Below, piece by piece: positions 45,501 to 58,214 of a stretch of DNA of 64,000 nucleotides. How positions within the stretch are numbered: position 1 is the first letter of the stretch; each line of letters opens with the position of its first letter. Source of the stretch: Phalacrocorax aristotelis (lineage: Eukaryota > Chordata > Aves > Suliformes > Phalacrocoracidae); assembly GCF_949628215.1 (NCBI RefSeq), contig NC_134280.1, positions 45,472,621-45,536,620 on the forward strand. Direction: 5' to 3'. The notes below the pieces were generated by a model. It searched no databases. It was not told the origin of the DNA and saw only the letters and a list, made by a program, of their open reading frames with translations. Both the position numbers and the translations under genes were made by a program.

Positions 45501-48500
45501 TGCATCCACCACCTCTCTTTTTTGCCCTGCCCAAGTGTTTGAGCCCAGGCTTTCTTGCTGTCTCTGAGGCCAATTAGGTATGGGGTCCAGAGCAGCTTCT
45601 ATGGACCTGGCACTGTCCTCACTGGCAAAGAGACAGGACCACCAGAGCCTGGAGAAACAGCAGAAGAGCTGGACAAATGTCTTATGGCTGCTGGGGCCTT
45701 GCAAGAGAAATGCTGTGGGTATCAGCCTGGCTGTGAGAGCCAGGTACAGCGCAGCTGCTGTGCTGGGTGCCCCTTTCATGTGCGGACCCCCTTGTGCTGC
45801 TGCAGTGCTGGAGAGCTCCCCTGGGCTTTGTCAGGTTGCTCCCAGGAGAGCTCATATATTGTAAAGGGACAGCACTGCTGCTTCATACTTACTAGTGGTT
45901 CTCAACTTGTGGTCCATGAAAGATGCTTAGGCATAGCAAGGGCCCTGTTAGGCTGTTATGAAGGACAGACATCCACTGCACCTTCTTGGTTAACTTTTAG
46001 GCATAACAAATCAAACTGGCTTCAAGATGTTGAGTTGTCTCAGGCCTATTGACTTAGGAAATCTAAACCAGGATAGCAACAGTCCTCTCCCTGGCCTGAA
46101 CACGACAGAGCTGAACAAACTTGTGGCCAGCTTAAATGTATAAACCTTTCAGTTGTTATCCTGGCTTGACTCCAGTTCATTTTCTCTTCCTCTGCTTGTA
46201 GATTGGAAGTGCCCTCAAACCCTTGGAGCGAGGAATGCTGTAGCGCCATCTCTTTCGTTCAAGCAGTACTGCTTTGTTGGGTAAAAGGCTGCACTGTGGA
46301 TGACAGTGCCACTGAAACAGCATCCAGCTAAGGAATAGGCAGCAACCCTGTCCCCTGGGGAGCTGTGTCCTTGCAGATGGGCAGGATAGCACCCATCAGT
46401 TTCTCGGCAGTGGCTTGCCAAAGCTGTAGGAAGTCAACTTCAGGTGCCTGGGGGAATGGGGTCTAGTTCCCCTCTCACAGCACTGTGTGCCTCCCTCAAT
46501 GGGTGTGCAGCTCTGGCTGCTGCAGCATCATCACGTGTGTGGCCAAGTCTCCCCTCTCCTGTGCTGCAGAGCTCCTCTTCTCTCCAGGTGCTAGGAGGGA
46601 AGTGGAGATGCTGGGGGAAGAGCTGTGGAGGTGGGGAGAGATTGAGCTATCACTAGTGTGGCACCAGTGAGGTTTCTTTGCACCACAAAGCAGTAGCTGT
46701 CAAAATTGAGTGCAGTATGCTGAAGAGCTGATCAAAGGAACAGATACTGAAAGGACCCTGCAAAGAAAAAGAATTTGGGAGAAGAAAACCCTCTTTCAAC
46801 TGCACGTAGGCACTGACCATCACTGAAAGCTGTGATGGGGAGTAGGAATTGCTGGTTTATGGTGATTGATCTGTGCAGCCCCTGGGATGCTCAGAAAATG
46901 GATTAAGGAGAAAAGAATCACGGGAAAGGGAGGAGGTGGAGGGTCTCCTTTGAAAACACACAAGCTAATAGAAAACATCCTCTAAATTGTCAGTGTGTCA
47001 GGATACATTAATGTAAGTATAACATTTTCAAATCCTTGTATCTTCTATATGAATGTCATTGAATTCCTGCTAATGCATTCATTAGCTCATTATTAATTAT
47101 TATTCAGTATTCGTTAAACTGGCTCTTTCTCTGGAAGATGGGAATAATGAGACGTGGGAATGGCTGCAGGGCCATGCTGTAGCTGTGCTTAGTGTGGTGG
47201 GAGTGTGGTTTTATGTACCAGAATGGCCTTCAGTGGTTGTTCTATTGGCACTTGTATCTGGCCTACGTTGTCCTGGCTCTTGGCCAGTGGTTTTCCACAA
47301 ATCAGTGGAAATTCTTAGTGGGAAAGCAGTGCTTTCCACTCACCATTATGAGGTGGATTGATTTCCACTGGCTCCTGCCCTGAAAGCAACTGGCAAGACA
47401 ATTGATGAAGGCAAATTCTGATCTTTTGGCCTGAGGTCAGAGTTGCAAAACTGCCTCTAATCACAGAACCATTTTCTGTCTTCATCAGTGAGTCATGGAG
47501 TCTCCCCTTCAGCCCCCACCACCATCCTTAGCTTCTTGCCCTCAGAAGAAAGTCTCTAGATTTGAAGATGTCTTCTACGCCCCCTTTTTTTTTGCCCTTT
47601 GTCTGTTTTCCCTCCTCCCTGCTCTCTTCTTTCTCTGTTTCTTTTTTCCCCTTTTTATTTTTTTCTTTGATTTTCCTATCCTATCTTCCTTTCCCCTGCC
47701 ACTTCTGACCATGAAGAGGACGGAGCAGGAGGTGTGGGTAGCAGGCTTTCCCTAGCAAGCAACCAAGCGGAATCCAGAGGTGTGGTCTGGCATGGCCAGC
47801 ACAGTCAGCACCTGAGGTCCTGTCAAGACCAGCAAGCCTCAGGTCGCTTATCCCTGGGGATGGTTTTGGTGACCCAGGGCCAGTAGGATGCTGCTGCTCA
47901 GGCTCTCTGCCAGACTCAGCTAGCAATTCTTCGCGGAAACACTTTGCTCCCTGCCAAAGCACTCAGGTGAGGGACAGTGCATCAGCCCTTGACTCAGGGC
48001 TGTCCTCCCTGTGTCGCAGGACCTAGCTGTGTCAGGCCAGGTATGGGATGTGGGATGGCCTCAGAGTGGTCCTGAGGCTCATTATGAGAAAGAGGAGCAT
48101 TCAGCAGAGGGGTGTTGCTTCAGGATTGGGCTGGATAGCTTTGATCAGAAAACACTGGGCTAGAAATACCACAGCAATAGGTCTTCTCTGGTTTTAGTGG
48201 CAGTGCAGTTCTGGTGAGAAAGCACTCAACACCCAACTGGCTGAGTCTGGGTCTGCCAGGAGCAGAAAGGACTGCAGAAACTGTAGTAACAGAAATTAAA
48301 AAGCAGTCAAGCTTTTCTTTTTGACACATCACTCTGGCTTCAGGGTGGATTTTGTGTGCAGATAATTTAGATTTGAGTACACACAAATTATTGTGACAAT
48401 TTGGGTCAGGAAACTCCAGACAAACTAAATCTTCCAAAACTTCTATACCAGCAGCTCCCTTTTGAGCTTCTTGCCTTGTGCTTGAGTGCATACCTCCCAC

Positions 48501-49823
48501 CTTCCTCCTGAGCAGTTGTTTTCCATTGTCCCACTTCTGAAATGTTTCTAGACCCTGGCTGCTGCATCTGGCTCTGTGCTGCCTTTCCAGGAACGTGGGC
48601 TTAGGTATTCAGTGGAATAAGAGCAAAAAAATGCAAACAAAACTCCCTACAATCCAAAAGAAGCACCTGAAAAGCCCTGAGGATCTGAACTGGCTTGCTG
48701 AAAAGCATTTTGCCTGTGGTCTGCTGAAAGGGACTTATTAAACCCTTGGTAATGGGATTCATTCTTTGCACAGTCCCAGAGAGACCTCTTAGCTTTGCCT
48801 CACAGGAAGAGTTTTGCTTGGCATTTGCAGGTGTGACTGTCCACTCTTGTCTGGACAACCACAGGGAAAGGTTTGCCTGAGAGGGGGAAATGCCTTGCAA
48901 GGCAGCAGGACAACACTTGCATGCATGATGCCAAACTAATTGGCACCTAGTTCCATTACTCCCCAAAGACTTGTGAACTCTTTAGATGTGAGCATAAATT
49001 CTCTTCTCCTGGGGCAGCTGTGGTAAGGTTCATCTGGGGTGGGGGACTGCTGGTGCTTGAGCCCAGTGTCTGCCTTGGCTGGGTTAGTTGTGCCTGTGAG
49101 GATTAGTCTGTGGGGCTCTGGGAGGGTAAAGTGGCAAACAGAAAAATGTGCTTGTATTCAGCTGGGCCAAGATGAAATGAAGACAAATTGAAAGAAAAGA
49201 CTTTCTGAACTGAGGGTTTCCAAGGTTTTATGATTGCAGGATGATAATAGAGAGCTTTCATGAGATTCTCGACACTTCTACCTTTATACCACCATGCCAA
49301 GGTGGTGTAAAATATAAGAGAATTACCTCTTCCACTGTAGCTGCTGTCAGTTATCTTTGTCTTGTTCTTATCCCAGACAGTATTTGTAGTTTCTGCTCGT
49401 TGTCATCTTCTGTATCCCAGAAAGCAATGTATCCTCAAGGAAGCCTTGCCTCTGGCTTCTTGTTGTTCTGGGGCTGGTGTGCTTTGGCACAATGTGGGGG
49501 CTGAAGCATCTGTGGGGCGGACAAATAAATACCTGAGACTTGTTTGGTATTTAGCCTGAATTGGAAGCTGAAGGGTGTGATTCATGGTACAGGGAAAGAC
49601 AAAAGGCATCATTTAATGACTTCATTTCCCCTAGTCAGGGAAGGATTTAATTTGCCTGGTCTGGGAAACAGCAAAGAGGTACCGTTGGGCATTGCCTTAG
49701 GCTGGGATAGGCCAGACTACAGTTTGTAGGTCAAAAGCATTTAGCTTGAAGTGCCCATGCTAAAGCCATGCTGCTCTGATTTTTTTTTTTTTTCAATTTT
49801 TTTTCCCCCCGTGCTTCCTGCAG

Positions 49824-50062
49824 ATCCCAGTGATGTTGGGATCATCCTGAGATGAGACACCAGTAGCTGGGACTGGCCCTGCTGCCAGGGCTCCTTGCCC
49901 CAGGACAATGAGGAGCCGTCTGCCAGCCTAACTGGACGATTTTGTGGCAGCGCTTGGTTTTTTTCCCAAGCCTTGTGAAATTTCATGTGACGGTGGAGCT
50001 GCTTCCCGCACCCGCCTTGTACCACCTCGCAGCCAAGGGCTTGGTGGTGGAGGGTCACCACC
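49824..50062 (+). other. TP53I11: TP53I11 exon 2, 5' UTR part
   Basis: The exon starts after CTTCCTGCAG. The 239-base leader segment contains four short upstream frames that end before the main start: ATG 49833 (5 codons), ATG 49852 (4 codons), ATG 49908 (7 codons) and an ATG-TGA at 49985. The main ATG at 50063 sits in a strong Kozak context (CACCACCATGG). Confidence 0.85.
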
Positions 50063-50191
50063 ATGGCAGCAAAGCAGCCCCCGCCGCTGATGAAGAAGCA
50101 CAGCCAGACTGACCTGGTGAGCAGGCTGAAGACACGCAAGATTCTGGGGGTTGGCGGGGAGGACGATGACGGCGAGGTCCATCGCTCAAAG
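50063..50191 (+). CDS. TP53I11: TP53I11 coding exon 1 (of 6)
   Basis: Encodes residues 1-43, ending RSK in phase 0 before donor GTGAGG. It contains the basic [16 protein letters not shown] segment and the acidic GGEDDDGE stretch. Confidence 0.95.
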
Positions 50192-53100
50192 GTGAGGGGC
50201 AGGGGAGAGGGAAGCCTGCATGCAGTAATGGTGGAAAAGAGACCTTCTGCCTGGGAAAACTGAGGTTTTGTGGGTTTTTTTGGTGTTTGTTTTTTTTTTC
50301 CTCAGCATCTAACTTCTGCAGCCTTTTTTGCAAAAACAGGGCTCCCAGCTCTGTGGAGCTCCTGTAAAATGAGGGGTGAAGGCTGTGGTGGCATGAGGAA
50401 TGCTGCCTTTGAAAAACAACAGGCCATGCAGCCTGCTGGGTGCATGGGAGCAGCGTGAAATGGCTTTTGGTAATGGGGCGAGGTCTGTCCTCAAGCCGCT
50501 TTAATGCGTTCCTGAAACTATTGCTGTGACACCCATGAGCTAACTCAGAGCTGATACTGTAGGACCACGGCACCACCAATGCCTACCAGCCAATGGCCTG
50601 GTCACTGGAAGAGCAATTTAAGCTGCGGTGCCTCTCAGAAGAGGCCTGAATTGCAATCAACCAACCTGTTCCAGTGAAATACCAGAGCTGGAGGACAAGG
50701 GTAAGCCCTGCAGGAGCCCTGTCATGGATTCTCTCTGGACAGCTTGTTGGCAGGGCATTGCCTGGCTCCTGCTTGCATGGGAGGAGCAGCACAGAGCATT
50801 CTGAGCTCTCTGCAACCAAAAGGTCCCCCAGTACCTTTCCCTGTTGCTGATCTCTGTAGCCTTCCCATCCATGTGATTTGGGAAAGTCACAGCCAGGCAT
50901 CACTCTAGGCAGTGCAAATGTGAGAGCAGGATGGATGCTATGACACCCTGAGGGGTCTGCTGGAGGCTGTGCTCCATCATGGTGTGACACACAGACGGTG
51001 TGTGGAGGACATAGTTCCCTACTTCTGTAGGTAAGAGGAGACAAGGGTTAATGTGGACCCTGGCCCAGGCCCACGCTACACATGGCTGATCCCAGTAAGG
51101 GTGCAGTATATGCTGCAGCTCCTGATGGAAGTCAAGGCAACCCTCTTAAGATAAACTTCCAGGTGGCGTTAGGTATGCATTTTTTGGCTAGCAAATACTG
51201 CCTAAAGGCTGGGGACCTTATGTCTTTTATTTGAATTTCAGATTAGCCAAGTACTGGGAAATGAAATCAAGTTTGCTGTCCGGGAACCACTGGGGCTCAG
51301 GTAAGATATTGGGCCACCTTGGAGCTGGGTCATCTGAAGGTCCTTAGCCACAGCATCCCTGACAGCTCTGGCTGCTGACACCAGCTCTGTTGCTGTGCCA
51401 GCATCACTGCTCCCTGCAGGGGCTTCTTGGGGGCCATGGGACCAGACCAGCTCTGCTTTCTTCCCCCATAAATCAGACTGAGGCCTTCAGGCTTTTGTCC
51501 CACAGCAGGTGCTGGGAAGTGCATAGGGCTGAAGGAGCATCTGGTCTCATGTGTGACAGGGTGGTGCGTCCTTTGGGGACCCCTCCTCTGTGCATCATCC
51601 CTGTGCTCATGCCAGGTCCTCTGTCTTTCCCTCCCATGCAGGGTCTGGCAACTGCTTTCTGCCGTCATGTTTTCCGGTGTCGCTATCATGGTAAGTAAGG
51701 GACATGGTCCTGGGCACCACCAGCTCCTAGCTGCCAAAGGCATGCCCCAGTGTGGCCCCTCGGCCCCTGGCACTTATCCCCCTCCTCTGCCTTCAGCAGT
51801 TGCTGCTGCTTTCTCTTGCAAGGCCTTTGCCCTCACCATGTCTTTAATGGGCTTTGCTAGCAGCGTCCTTGGCTGTTTGTTCCCATCAATGGAGTCTGTT
51901 TTCATTAGCAGGGTCATAAACCACACATGGCATGGCAGCCTCAGCCATAGAAACCGGTTGTGAAGCCAGTAGCTGATGTACTGATATTTTTTGTGCCTTC
52001 TTAATGTCCGATTTCCTGGCCAGCGGCTCCGATCCCATAAAGGCTTGATGTTGGAGTGCTGTTGTGTGAGAGGGCACATTTTGATGGCCCTGGTGGGTGC
52101 AGGCTGCTGAGTCTTTCCCTTGCTTCTGCCAGGCCCTTGCTTTCCCTGACCAGCTCTACGATGCTGTCTTTGATGAGGAATCGGTGAGCAGCAAGACTCC
52201 CATCCGGCTCTATGGAGGAGCCCTCCTCAGTGAGTGCTGTGCATGCCGCTGCCCCATAGAGTAAAGGGACGAGAGGCCAAAATGGCAGGAGGGGTCAAAG
52301 TCTGCCTAGCAGGACAAAAGCAGGCAGAGAGCAAAAGATCCGCTCTTAGTAAAGAAATGGTTTGTTTTGGGATATCTTGAGCAGCTCAGCTACTGTTGCT
52401 TTTTTCTCAGTAGGGACTCATGCTCACTGCAGGCAGGGTAAGAAGGGCTGTGCACACTTGAAATACCTAGGGGTGTACCCACAAGTGCCCCAGCAAAGGG
52501 GAATTGCAGATGGGCTGGGAGATGGGGTGCTGGGCTGCAGCTGTGGCCAGACCCTCCTTGTGGGAGCAGGAGCAGACACGGGGCAGGTGACAGCATCCCA
52601 GGAGGGCCCCATGTGAAGGGCCAAGAGGTGGGGGGCAAAGGACAAGAAGCTGAAGGGAGCCTAGAAAAACGGTCTGCAGAAGAAAATGAGTGGAGGAATT
52701 AAATACACAGGGTTTGCATAGCTCTGCACCCTGCACTGGGGCTGCTAGTGCTCCTGGGCTGCAGGGACTGTACCTTCTGGGTGCCCAGACAGGTTCCTCT
52801 CCAGGGCTGGCACGCTGCAAAAGGTGGTGCCCAGCACCAAAGGGCAGGCGGGTACTTGCAAGGAATGTTGGTATTTTGGGGGCGGGGAGGGTGGGGTGGC
52901 TGTGGCTGAGGGCAGGCGGTTGGGTGGGATGCCGATGCTGTGGCCCAGGTGGGCTGGTGGCTGGCTCCTTCCCGCAGCCTGCAGCAGCACCTCGTGGGGC
53001 TGGCTGGAAATGCAGTGGTCACAGTGGCCATGGAGAGTGCAGCTGTCTGTAGAACTGCTCCCCTCCATCCTCCCGTGGGAGGCTGAAATGGTTCATGTGG

Positions 53101-54614
53101 GAGTGGGTGGGTGGGCTGTCCCTTCCCAGTGATTCCCTCTTGGCCCTCTGGCAGCTGGGCTCTGCTGTCCCTCTGCAGGTATCTCACTCATCATGTGGAA
53201 CGCCCTCTACACTGCTGAAAAAGTAATTATCCGCTGGACCCTACTGATGGAGGCATGCTACTTCGCTGTGCAGTTCCTGGGTGAGTAGCTGCAGCCACCC
53301 AGTAGGGAGGAGGATGCAAAGGATGGGGGTGCATTCTGCATACCCCCACCAGGCAGGCAGGAAGGAGATGGGCAGGATAACCAGCGTGAACAATGGGACC
53401 AAAGGTGAAATTAGACCCAAAGGCACCGCTCCAACTGGAGTAAACTCTAGGTCCAAAGGAGTTATGGTGTGAGGCCCTGGGAATCATAGTGGACTCATCT
53501 GACAGGTGGATGCTGTCTCTGCTGCCTGGCTGGCATAGCCACAGCATTATTTGATGTGGAGCTGTCCCCATGCTGTTCCTGGCTTGTGCTGCAGACAGCT
53601 CCTTTGCTCTGTAGGACTGGTAAAGATAACCTGGCTCTGGGAACGTCTTCCCTGCTAGCTTTTCCTTCCCCATGGAGTAGCCTCTACCTTGGGCTGCTCA
53701 CTGTAGGGTGCCCAGGTGCAGGGGAAACATCCTTTTCTGACCATTCATTTTTCTCCCTAAAAACGTCCTGACCTTAGCCAGCACAGGTAATCATCTGGAG
53801 CGGGCTGCCTAGATGCTGGAACTAACAAGAAAGACTGTAGAAACCTACACTAAAAAGGGGGATGTTTGGTCTTACCAAAACAGAGAAAAATGGTTCAGTT
53901 GGTTTCTAGGGAGCTTGTCTATATTTAACAATGAAGGGGTTTTTTGTATGTGTATATTGGTAGCTCACTAACTGTATATAAGGTAGCTGGTTTGGATATG
54001 GGCTGTGTTTTGGTAGCCAGAAAAGAGAGATGCTTGGAAAAGAGGAGTGTGTGTGGACCATGTCTATTTTTAGATGCTCCTAAAGCTGAAAATGTTTATC
54101 AGCACTGAAGTGGTCAAACCACAAAGCAAACTTGGGAACATGCAACTTCCACAATTAACACCTGAGCATGATGGAACCTCACATCTGCTTGACTGACCGG
54201 TTTGAACTGTGGCTCCCTTTAAAGCAGAGGTTCTGTAAGTGAAACCTCTAGGGACCATGGAGCTGTAGATAACTTCAAGGCTGTCAAATGAAGCTATTGA
54301 AGAGCCCCTGCCATGGGTTCACTGTGTGCATGAGCTTGTGGTGAAAGCTTCTATGTTCTTGCAGAAGCAGATCTTGCTAGGAAGCTGCATTAGAGGGCAG
54401 TAGAAAACAGCTTTGTGCTACTTGTCTCCATTTGTTTTTTCATCACCAACCACTGCCTTGTCTTCCTCCTCCTCCTCCAGTTACCACTGTCTCCCTGGTT
54501 GAGAGTAGCCGGATAGCCACAGGTGCCATGCTCCTCCTGGTCAGCCGAGCCCTCTTCATCCTCATCAGCATTTATTATTATTACCAAGTTGGACGCCGTC
54601 CCAAGAAGGTCTAA
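50063..54614 (+). CDS. TP53I11: TP53I11 (tumor protein p53-inducible protein 11), six coding exons
   Basis: The exons 50063-50191, 51242-51300, 51642-51690, 52133-52229, 53179-53280 and 54481-54614 join in phase to 570 bases, giving 189 residues, the length of the human protein. The start is fixed by a strong Kozak ATG, and [18 protein letters not shown] is the family N-terminus. A charged cytosolic N-terminal half (acidic GGEDDDGE near 31-38) is followed by four hydrophobic segments, at about 64-83, 105-124, 131-152 and 157-180. The tail is tyrosine-rich then basic ([13 protein letters not shown]). All introns are GT-AG. In mammals the gene is p53-inducible and linked to apoptosis and adhesion or migration; its biochemical role is poorly known. 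A multi-pass endomembrane protein is inferred. No disabling change is seen. Neighbour TSPAN18 is convergent, as in human. Confidence 0.96.
51242..51300 (+). CDS. TP53I11: TP53I11 coding exon 2
   Basis: 59 bases, acceptor TTTGAATTTCAG and donor GTAAGA. Encodes [19 protein letters not shown] and splits an Arg codon (AG/G). Confidence 0.95.
51642..51690 (+). CDS. TP53I11: TP53I11 coding exon 3
   Basis: 49 bases, acceptor CCTCCCATGCAG and donor GTAAGT. Encodes [16 protein letters not shown], most of the first membrane segment. Ends in phase 0. Confidence 0.95.
52133..52229 (+). CDS. TP53I11: TP53I11 coding exon 4
   Basis: 97 bases, acceptor TTGCTTCTGCCAG and donor GTGAGT. Encodes [16 protein letters not shown] through GGALL and leaves one base of a Ser codon. 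It spans the loop between membrane segments 1 and 2. Confidence 0.95.
53179..53280 (+). CDS. TP53I11: TP53I11 coding exon 5
   Basis: 102 bases, acceptor TGTCCCTCTGCAG and donor GTGAGT. Encodes [19 protein letters not shown] and most of the third membrane segment, ending one base into a Val codon. Confidence 0.95.
54481..54614 (+). CDS. TP53I11: TP53I11 coding exon 6 with stop
   Basis: 134 coding bases, from an acceptor whose pyrimidine tract is a (TCC)5 repeat (54464-54478). Encodes residues 146-189, including the fourth membrane segment and the [13 protein letters not shown] tail. TAA is at 54612-54614. The exon continues as 3' UTR. Confidence 0.95.
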
Positions 54615-57600
54615 TTCCTGGGCTTTTTGTCATGGGTAGGGTGGGAGGGGGGTTTTGTGTTGGTAACTTTGCAATATAATTATAACTTTTTTTGTTAGTC
54701 CCTTTTGGTTCTGAAGTGGTTTCCTTCTTTTCCATTTACCGGCATGAATCAGTTACATGCCCGGTGCTGGTGGCATTGCCAGGTGAAATGGAGGGGAGCA
54801 GCGTCAGGGGTGGGACCCCCCAGCCCCTCTGCAGGAGGTGAGGAGCAGCAGGAGGAAGGCTCAGGGAGGTGTGCAGGCCTGGCAGGCTCAGGGAGAAGAA
54901 CCAGTTTCCCAGGGGGAAACTGGTCAATGGGATCACAGGCTCTGAACCCGCTGGAATAAAGCAGAAAATAAGACCAGCACATGGAAACCAAATCCCTGAG
55001 GAGACAGGGTGAAGGACTCAGCTACTCCCCTTGGTGAGCCTTGTACCTGTCTGGTGGAGTGTGCCCTTGTGTACAGCTTGTTCCCCTTTTAGCAAGTACT
55101 GACTGTCCAGGTAGCTGGGAGCTGGATGGGGCTAGGTCTAGTTTAGTGCTTTGCAAATGGCTCATCTTCCCTCACTGCCAGAGGTGCCACCCCATTTGTA
55201 GTTTTGCACCAGGTGCTGTACAAAGCTTGGCAGGAGATAGAGCAAAAGAAGAGGGAGGCTTCTTGCTTGTTCCTTTTGCAGGGACAGCAATGGGAACAAC
55301 AGATCAGCTTGAACTATAATATGTAAGAAGTGAAGGAAGCTTTTGGAAAAAGCCTGTTGAGCACAAAGACATTCCCTTGCTTGGATGTTTTGTGACGTTT
55401 CTAGGCTGGGGTCCTGTCCTTTCACACCAGAACACTTCTTACAGTTACAGCAGTGGTGGGTGTGAGGTAGCATCTGATTCTTCAGTTAAGCAAGGGCAAG
55501 AGTGCTCCTTTGGTTAGTGCTAGTGAGAGCAGAGTGAGCATCAGCACAGCTGCTTGGGTCAGTGAGCAGCCTCTAGAGATGAGCCCCAGCTGTGTCAGAT
55601 AATGTTACAGGTCTGCTAGTGTGCAGGCATCACAGCTGTTCTGACTTCGAGACGAGAGGACCAAAGTTTGTAGCATTAAGATACTTAACTGGGATCAAGA
55701 ACAGCAAGGAGTAAGGGGGTATGAAGGTGTCATTGCTTCCTCTAGCTCAGTCAAGAAAGGTCTAAATGTGCTTTAGTACTTACTGAGAAGTTTCTCCAAC
55801 ACCTCTTGGGCTTAACAGCATTTGCTGCCCTACTTCCTAGTGCTTTTTTTGCAGATTATCCCTCTCCACAGCTGGAGGCAGCATTTTTTGTTCTCCATGG
55901 GACTAAAGCCAGAAGGTCTGTGTACAGGATATGCACTTCTTACTCATGTGCTACTGTTGACTGGATCAAAGTGTGCCCTGGAATAGAGCTGACATTCCAA
56001 AAATCCCAGTAGAAATATGCCTACATGAACAGAAGTGCTTGTGTGACCAACAGCCCTCAAGTCACTGGTGAGACTGGGATCTATGGCTATTGCTATTTAA
56101 TAGCTTAGTAGAGTTAGAAGAAGGTAGTGGGTAGTTACTCTATGTTGTGTTAGTGCTTTTGGCATTAGAAGCAGCTGCATAAACTTGGGACACTGTGTGC
56201 ATTGTACTTACTGGCTGTGCAAAATGTCTGTCAGGTAAGGATATTGGATATAGTTGAACTGGGAAACATCAACTGTAATTTTTTTTTTTTTCCCTAAGTA
56301 GTAAATCAAATGGAGAGGCAATATCTAACAGCAGGCTAAATTCTAGAGCCTCCTAACAACACATGCCTGCCAAGCTGCTTTCAACATGTCCAAAATATGA
56401 TACTAAACTAAACCATACATTTAAGAGGAGCCTTCCTGTTCAGGTGGAAGAGTTGAGCTCCAAGAGGGAAACCTTTTCCCTGTGAGGCTGGAAATGATCA
56501 AGTGCAGCCTGGAACATATCACAAATTAGACCAAGTGGTGCTGGGGCAGAGGGGGACTGGAGTGTGGCACGCTGTGGCTGGTGCTCTTACCCTGCACAGG
56601 CAGCTGCAGTGGCTGTAGCTGTTGGTATAGGAACATGTGTTTAGGGGGGTCAAATGAATGTATACACACACTGATTGTTGGTCTTGGTGGGGGAGTGGGA
56701 AACAGTGGTTCTAGGAAAGACAAATAAAACTGACCACAGCAAAAGCATTCTTGCAGAAGAAGGAAATGGAGGTTTTCTTAATGCTGTCCTCCCATCTGTG
56801 TTGGCCACAGGTCCTAGGAACTTAGTTATGACTCTGGGTCTGTAGATGGCTGCTTGATTAGTGTACCTTAAAATGTCATCCAGCAGGTGAGAGAAATGAG
56901 TTACTGCCCTATGTGAGAGCAGTTCCCTGAAGACTTCTTGATCAGGTAGGAAGGTGAGGGAAGCAGTTACAGCCTTCCAAAGGAGCTTTAAATCAGGTGA
57001 AGTCAGAATCCTCTGGTTCCCCTGCTTAGCAGCTGCCTCTGCAAAAATTAAAACAGTGAGCCACTTCTAGTTTTGCCAGTAAATGTTGTCTTCTCCAACA
57101 TAGAGCAAAGCCTGGGGGAGTGGCCACATAAGAGAGTTCATGCTACTTGGTACTTAGTCCTGAAAGGGGAGAGATGAAGTTGTTTTATTTTCATGCTTCT
57201 TGCTCCATTTTGCTATAAACAGACCATGTAGAAAGTATGCAAGTGGACTGAGGCGCTATACCTCTACTACAACTAAGTGAGATGGGGCAAATGGATGTCC
57301 CTGCCTGGCAATGGCTACAAAAAAGGCTGTGGTGTTTGGCATGGTGCTGCAGGAGAAGCACGGCCAGGCCCGCTTGAGGTGAAGTTGTAGCAGGTGAGGT
57401 CTAGGAGGGAGTTTCTCCAGGTGCCTTGAGTATGGAGCCCAGGCAGAGCATCTGCAGTGCTGCCAGAAACCAACTGTGGCTGGTTGTCTTCACTCTGTGA
57501 ATGGGGGGAAAGGGAGGAGGATGCTGAAACATTTCTACAGAACTGTGTTGCTAAGGAAAGAAGTGCTGGCATCACAACTGCAGGTGGCAGTTGAGCATAT

Positions 57601-58205
57601 AATTTGGGTATCAAAAGCCTGAGGCACCACTTCAGGCCCTGCTGCTGATATGCTGAGGAAAAACTCCATTGCTACAGGCCTCAGTTTCCTTATCTGTTAA
57701 ATTGTGAGAAAGGCCATGGACTGACATAATCTCCCAAGGGAGACTGCAATTAATTACCTGCATTTGTATCATTGTGCAGGGTGGGGAGCTGTGTTCCCAA
57801 GAGAGTTGGGCTCTGAGCAGGCACAGGCCAGGACTAAGGCTGGCCCCCTTTCTCTGCCAGAAATAAACCCACACTCTTGTGCTCATAGAGCCCTTGCTTT
57901 TGAGGGTGAAGAAAGCCCATCACTCACATAACTCCCTACAGCGCCTTATATACACCTAACCAATATCTGGCAAACTGGAGCTGGTGACAAAGGAGAGGCT
58001 CTGTCTGTCCTAAGCTGGCCTCTCCTTTCTGGTCAAGGGTTTTTACTTGGGAGGGGTTGGGGGAGGGGCAGGGGAGAATGGGACACTTCAGTTTATACCT
58101 CATTTTAGCTGCTGTACCTGAGTTTATTCTTTCTCCTCTGGTAAGAAAGTGACTGTACTTAACACCAAGTAAATAATGAAAATTAAAGCTGTTTCACTTC
58201 ACTGT
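54615..58205 (+). other. TP53I11: TP53I11 3' UTR (end inferred)
   Basis: No further coding exon fits after the stop. Candidate poly(A) signals are AATAAA at 54955, AATAAA near 56722 and ATTAAA at 58182. The last is followed within about 20 bases by a CA-rich cleavage context and T-rich sequence, so it is the likely distal end. Shorter forms from the proximal signals are plausible. Confidence 0.55.
58182..58187 (+). terminator. TP53I11: Distal TP53I11 poly(A) signal ATTAAA
   Basis: ATTAAA is followed by GCTGTTTCACTTCACTGTCA and then a T/C-rich region. It lies where + strand transcription would meet the end of the convergent gene. Inferred from motif and position. Confidence 0.5.
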
Positions 58206-58214
58206 CACAGTATC

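Larger units (their letters stand above)
32643..49823 (+). other. TP53I11: TP53I11 intron 1 (about 17 kb)
   Basis: Runs from the CpG-island donor to the acceptor CTTCCTGCAG at 49814-49823, which is preceded by long T and C runs. No other coding exon was found in it on either strand. It may hold alternative leader exons (one candidate is listed) and regulatory DNA. It contains a CA/TG/TA microsatellite, an A/T-rich patch and a T27 run. Confidence 0.65.
50192..54480 (+). other. TP53I11: TP53I11 introns 2-6
   Basis: Introns at 50192-51241, 51301-51641, 51691-52132, 52230-53178 and 53281-54480, all GT-AG and between 0.34 and 1.2 kb. No nested gene or identifiable repeat was seen in them. Confidence 0.9.

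Noticed and set aside
45895..45920. GTGGTTCTCAACTTGTGGTC, which recalls the end of some hAT-type DNA transposons
   Set aside because: Only about 20 bases are similar; there is no partner terminus or target duplication.
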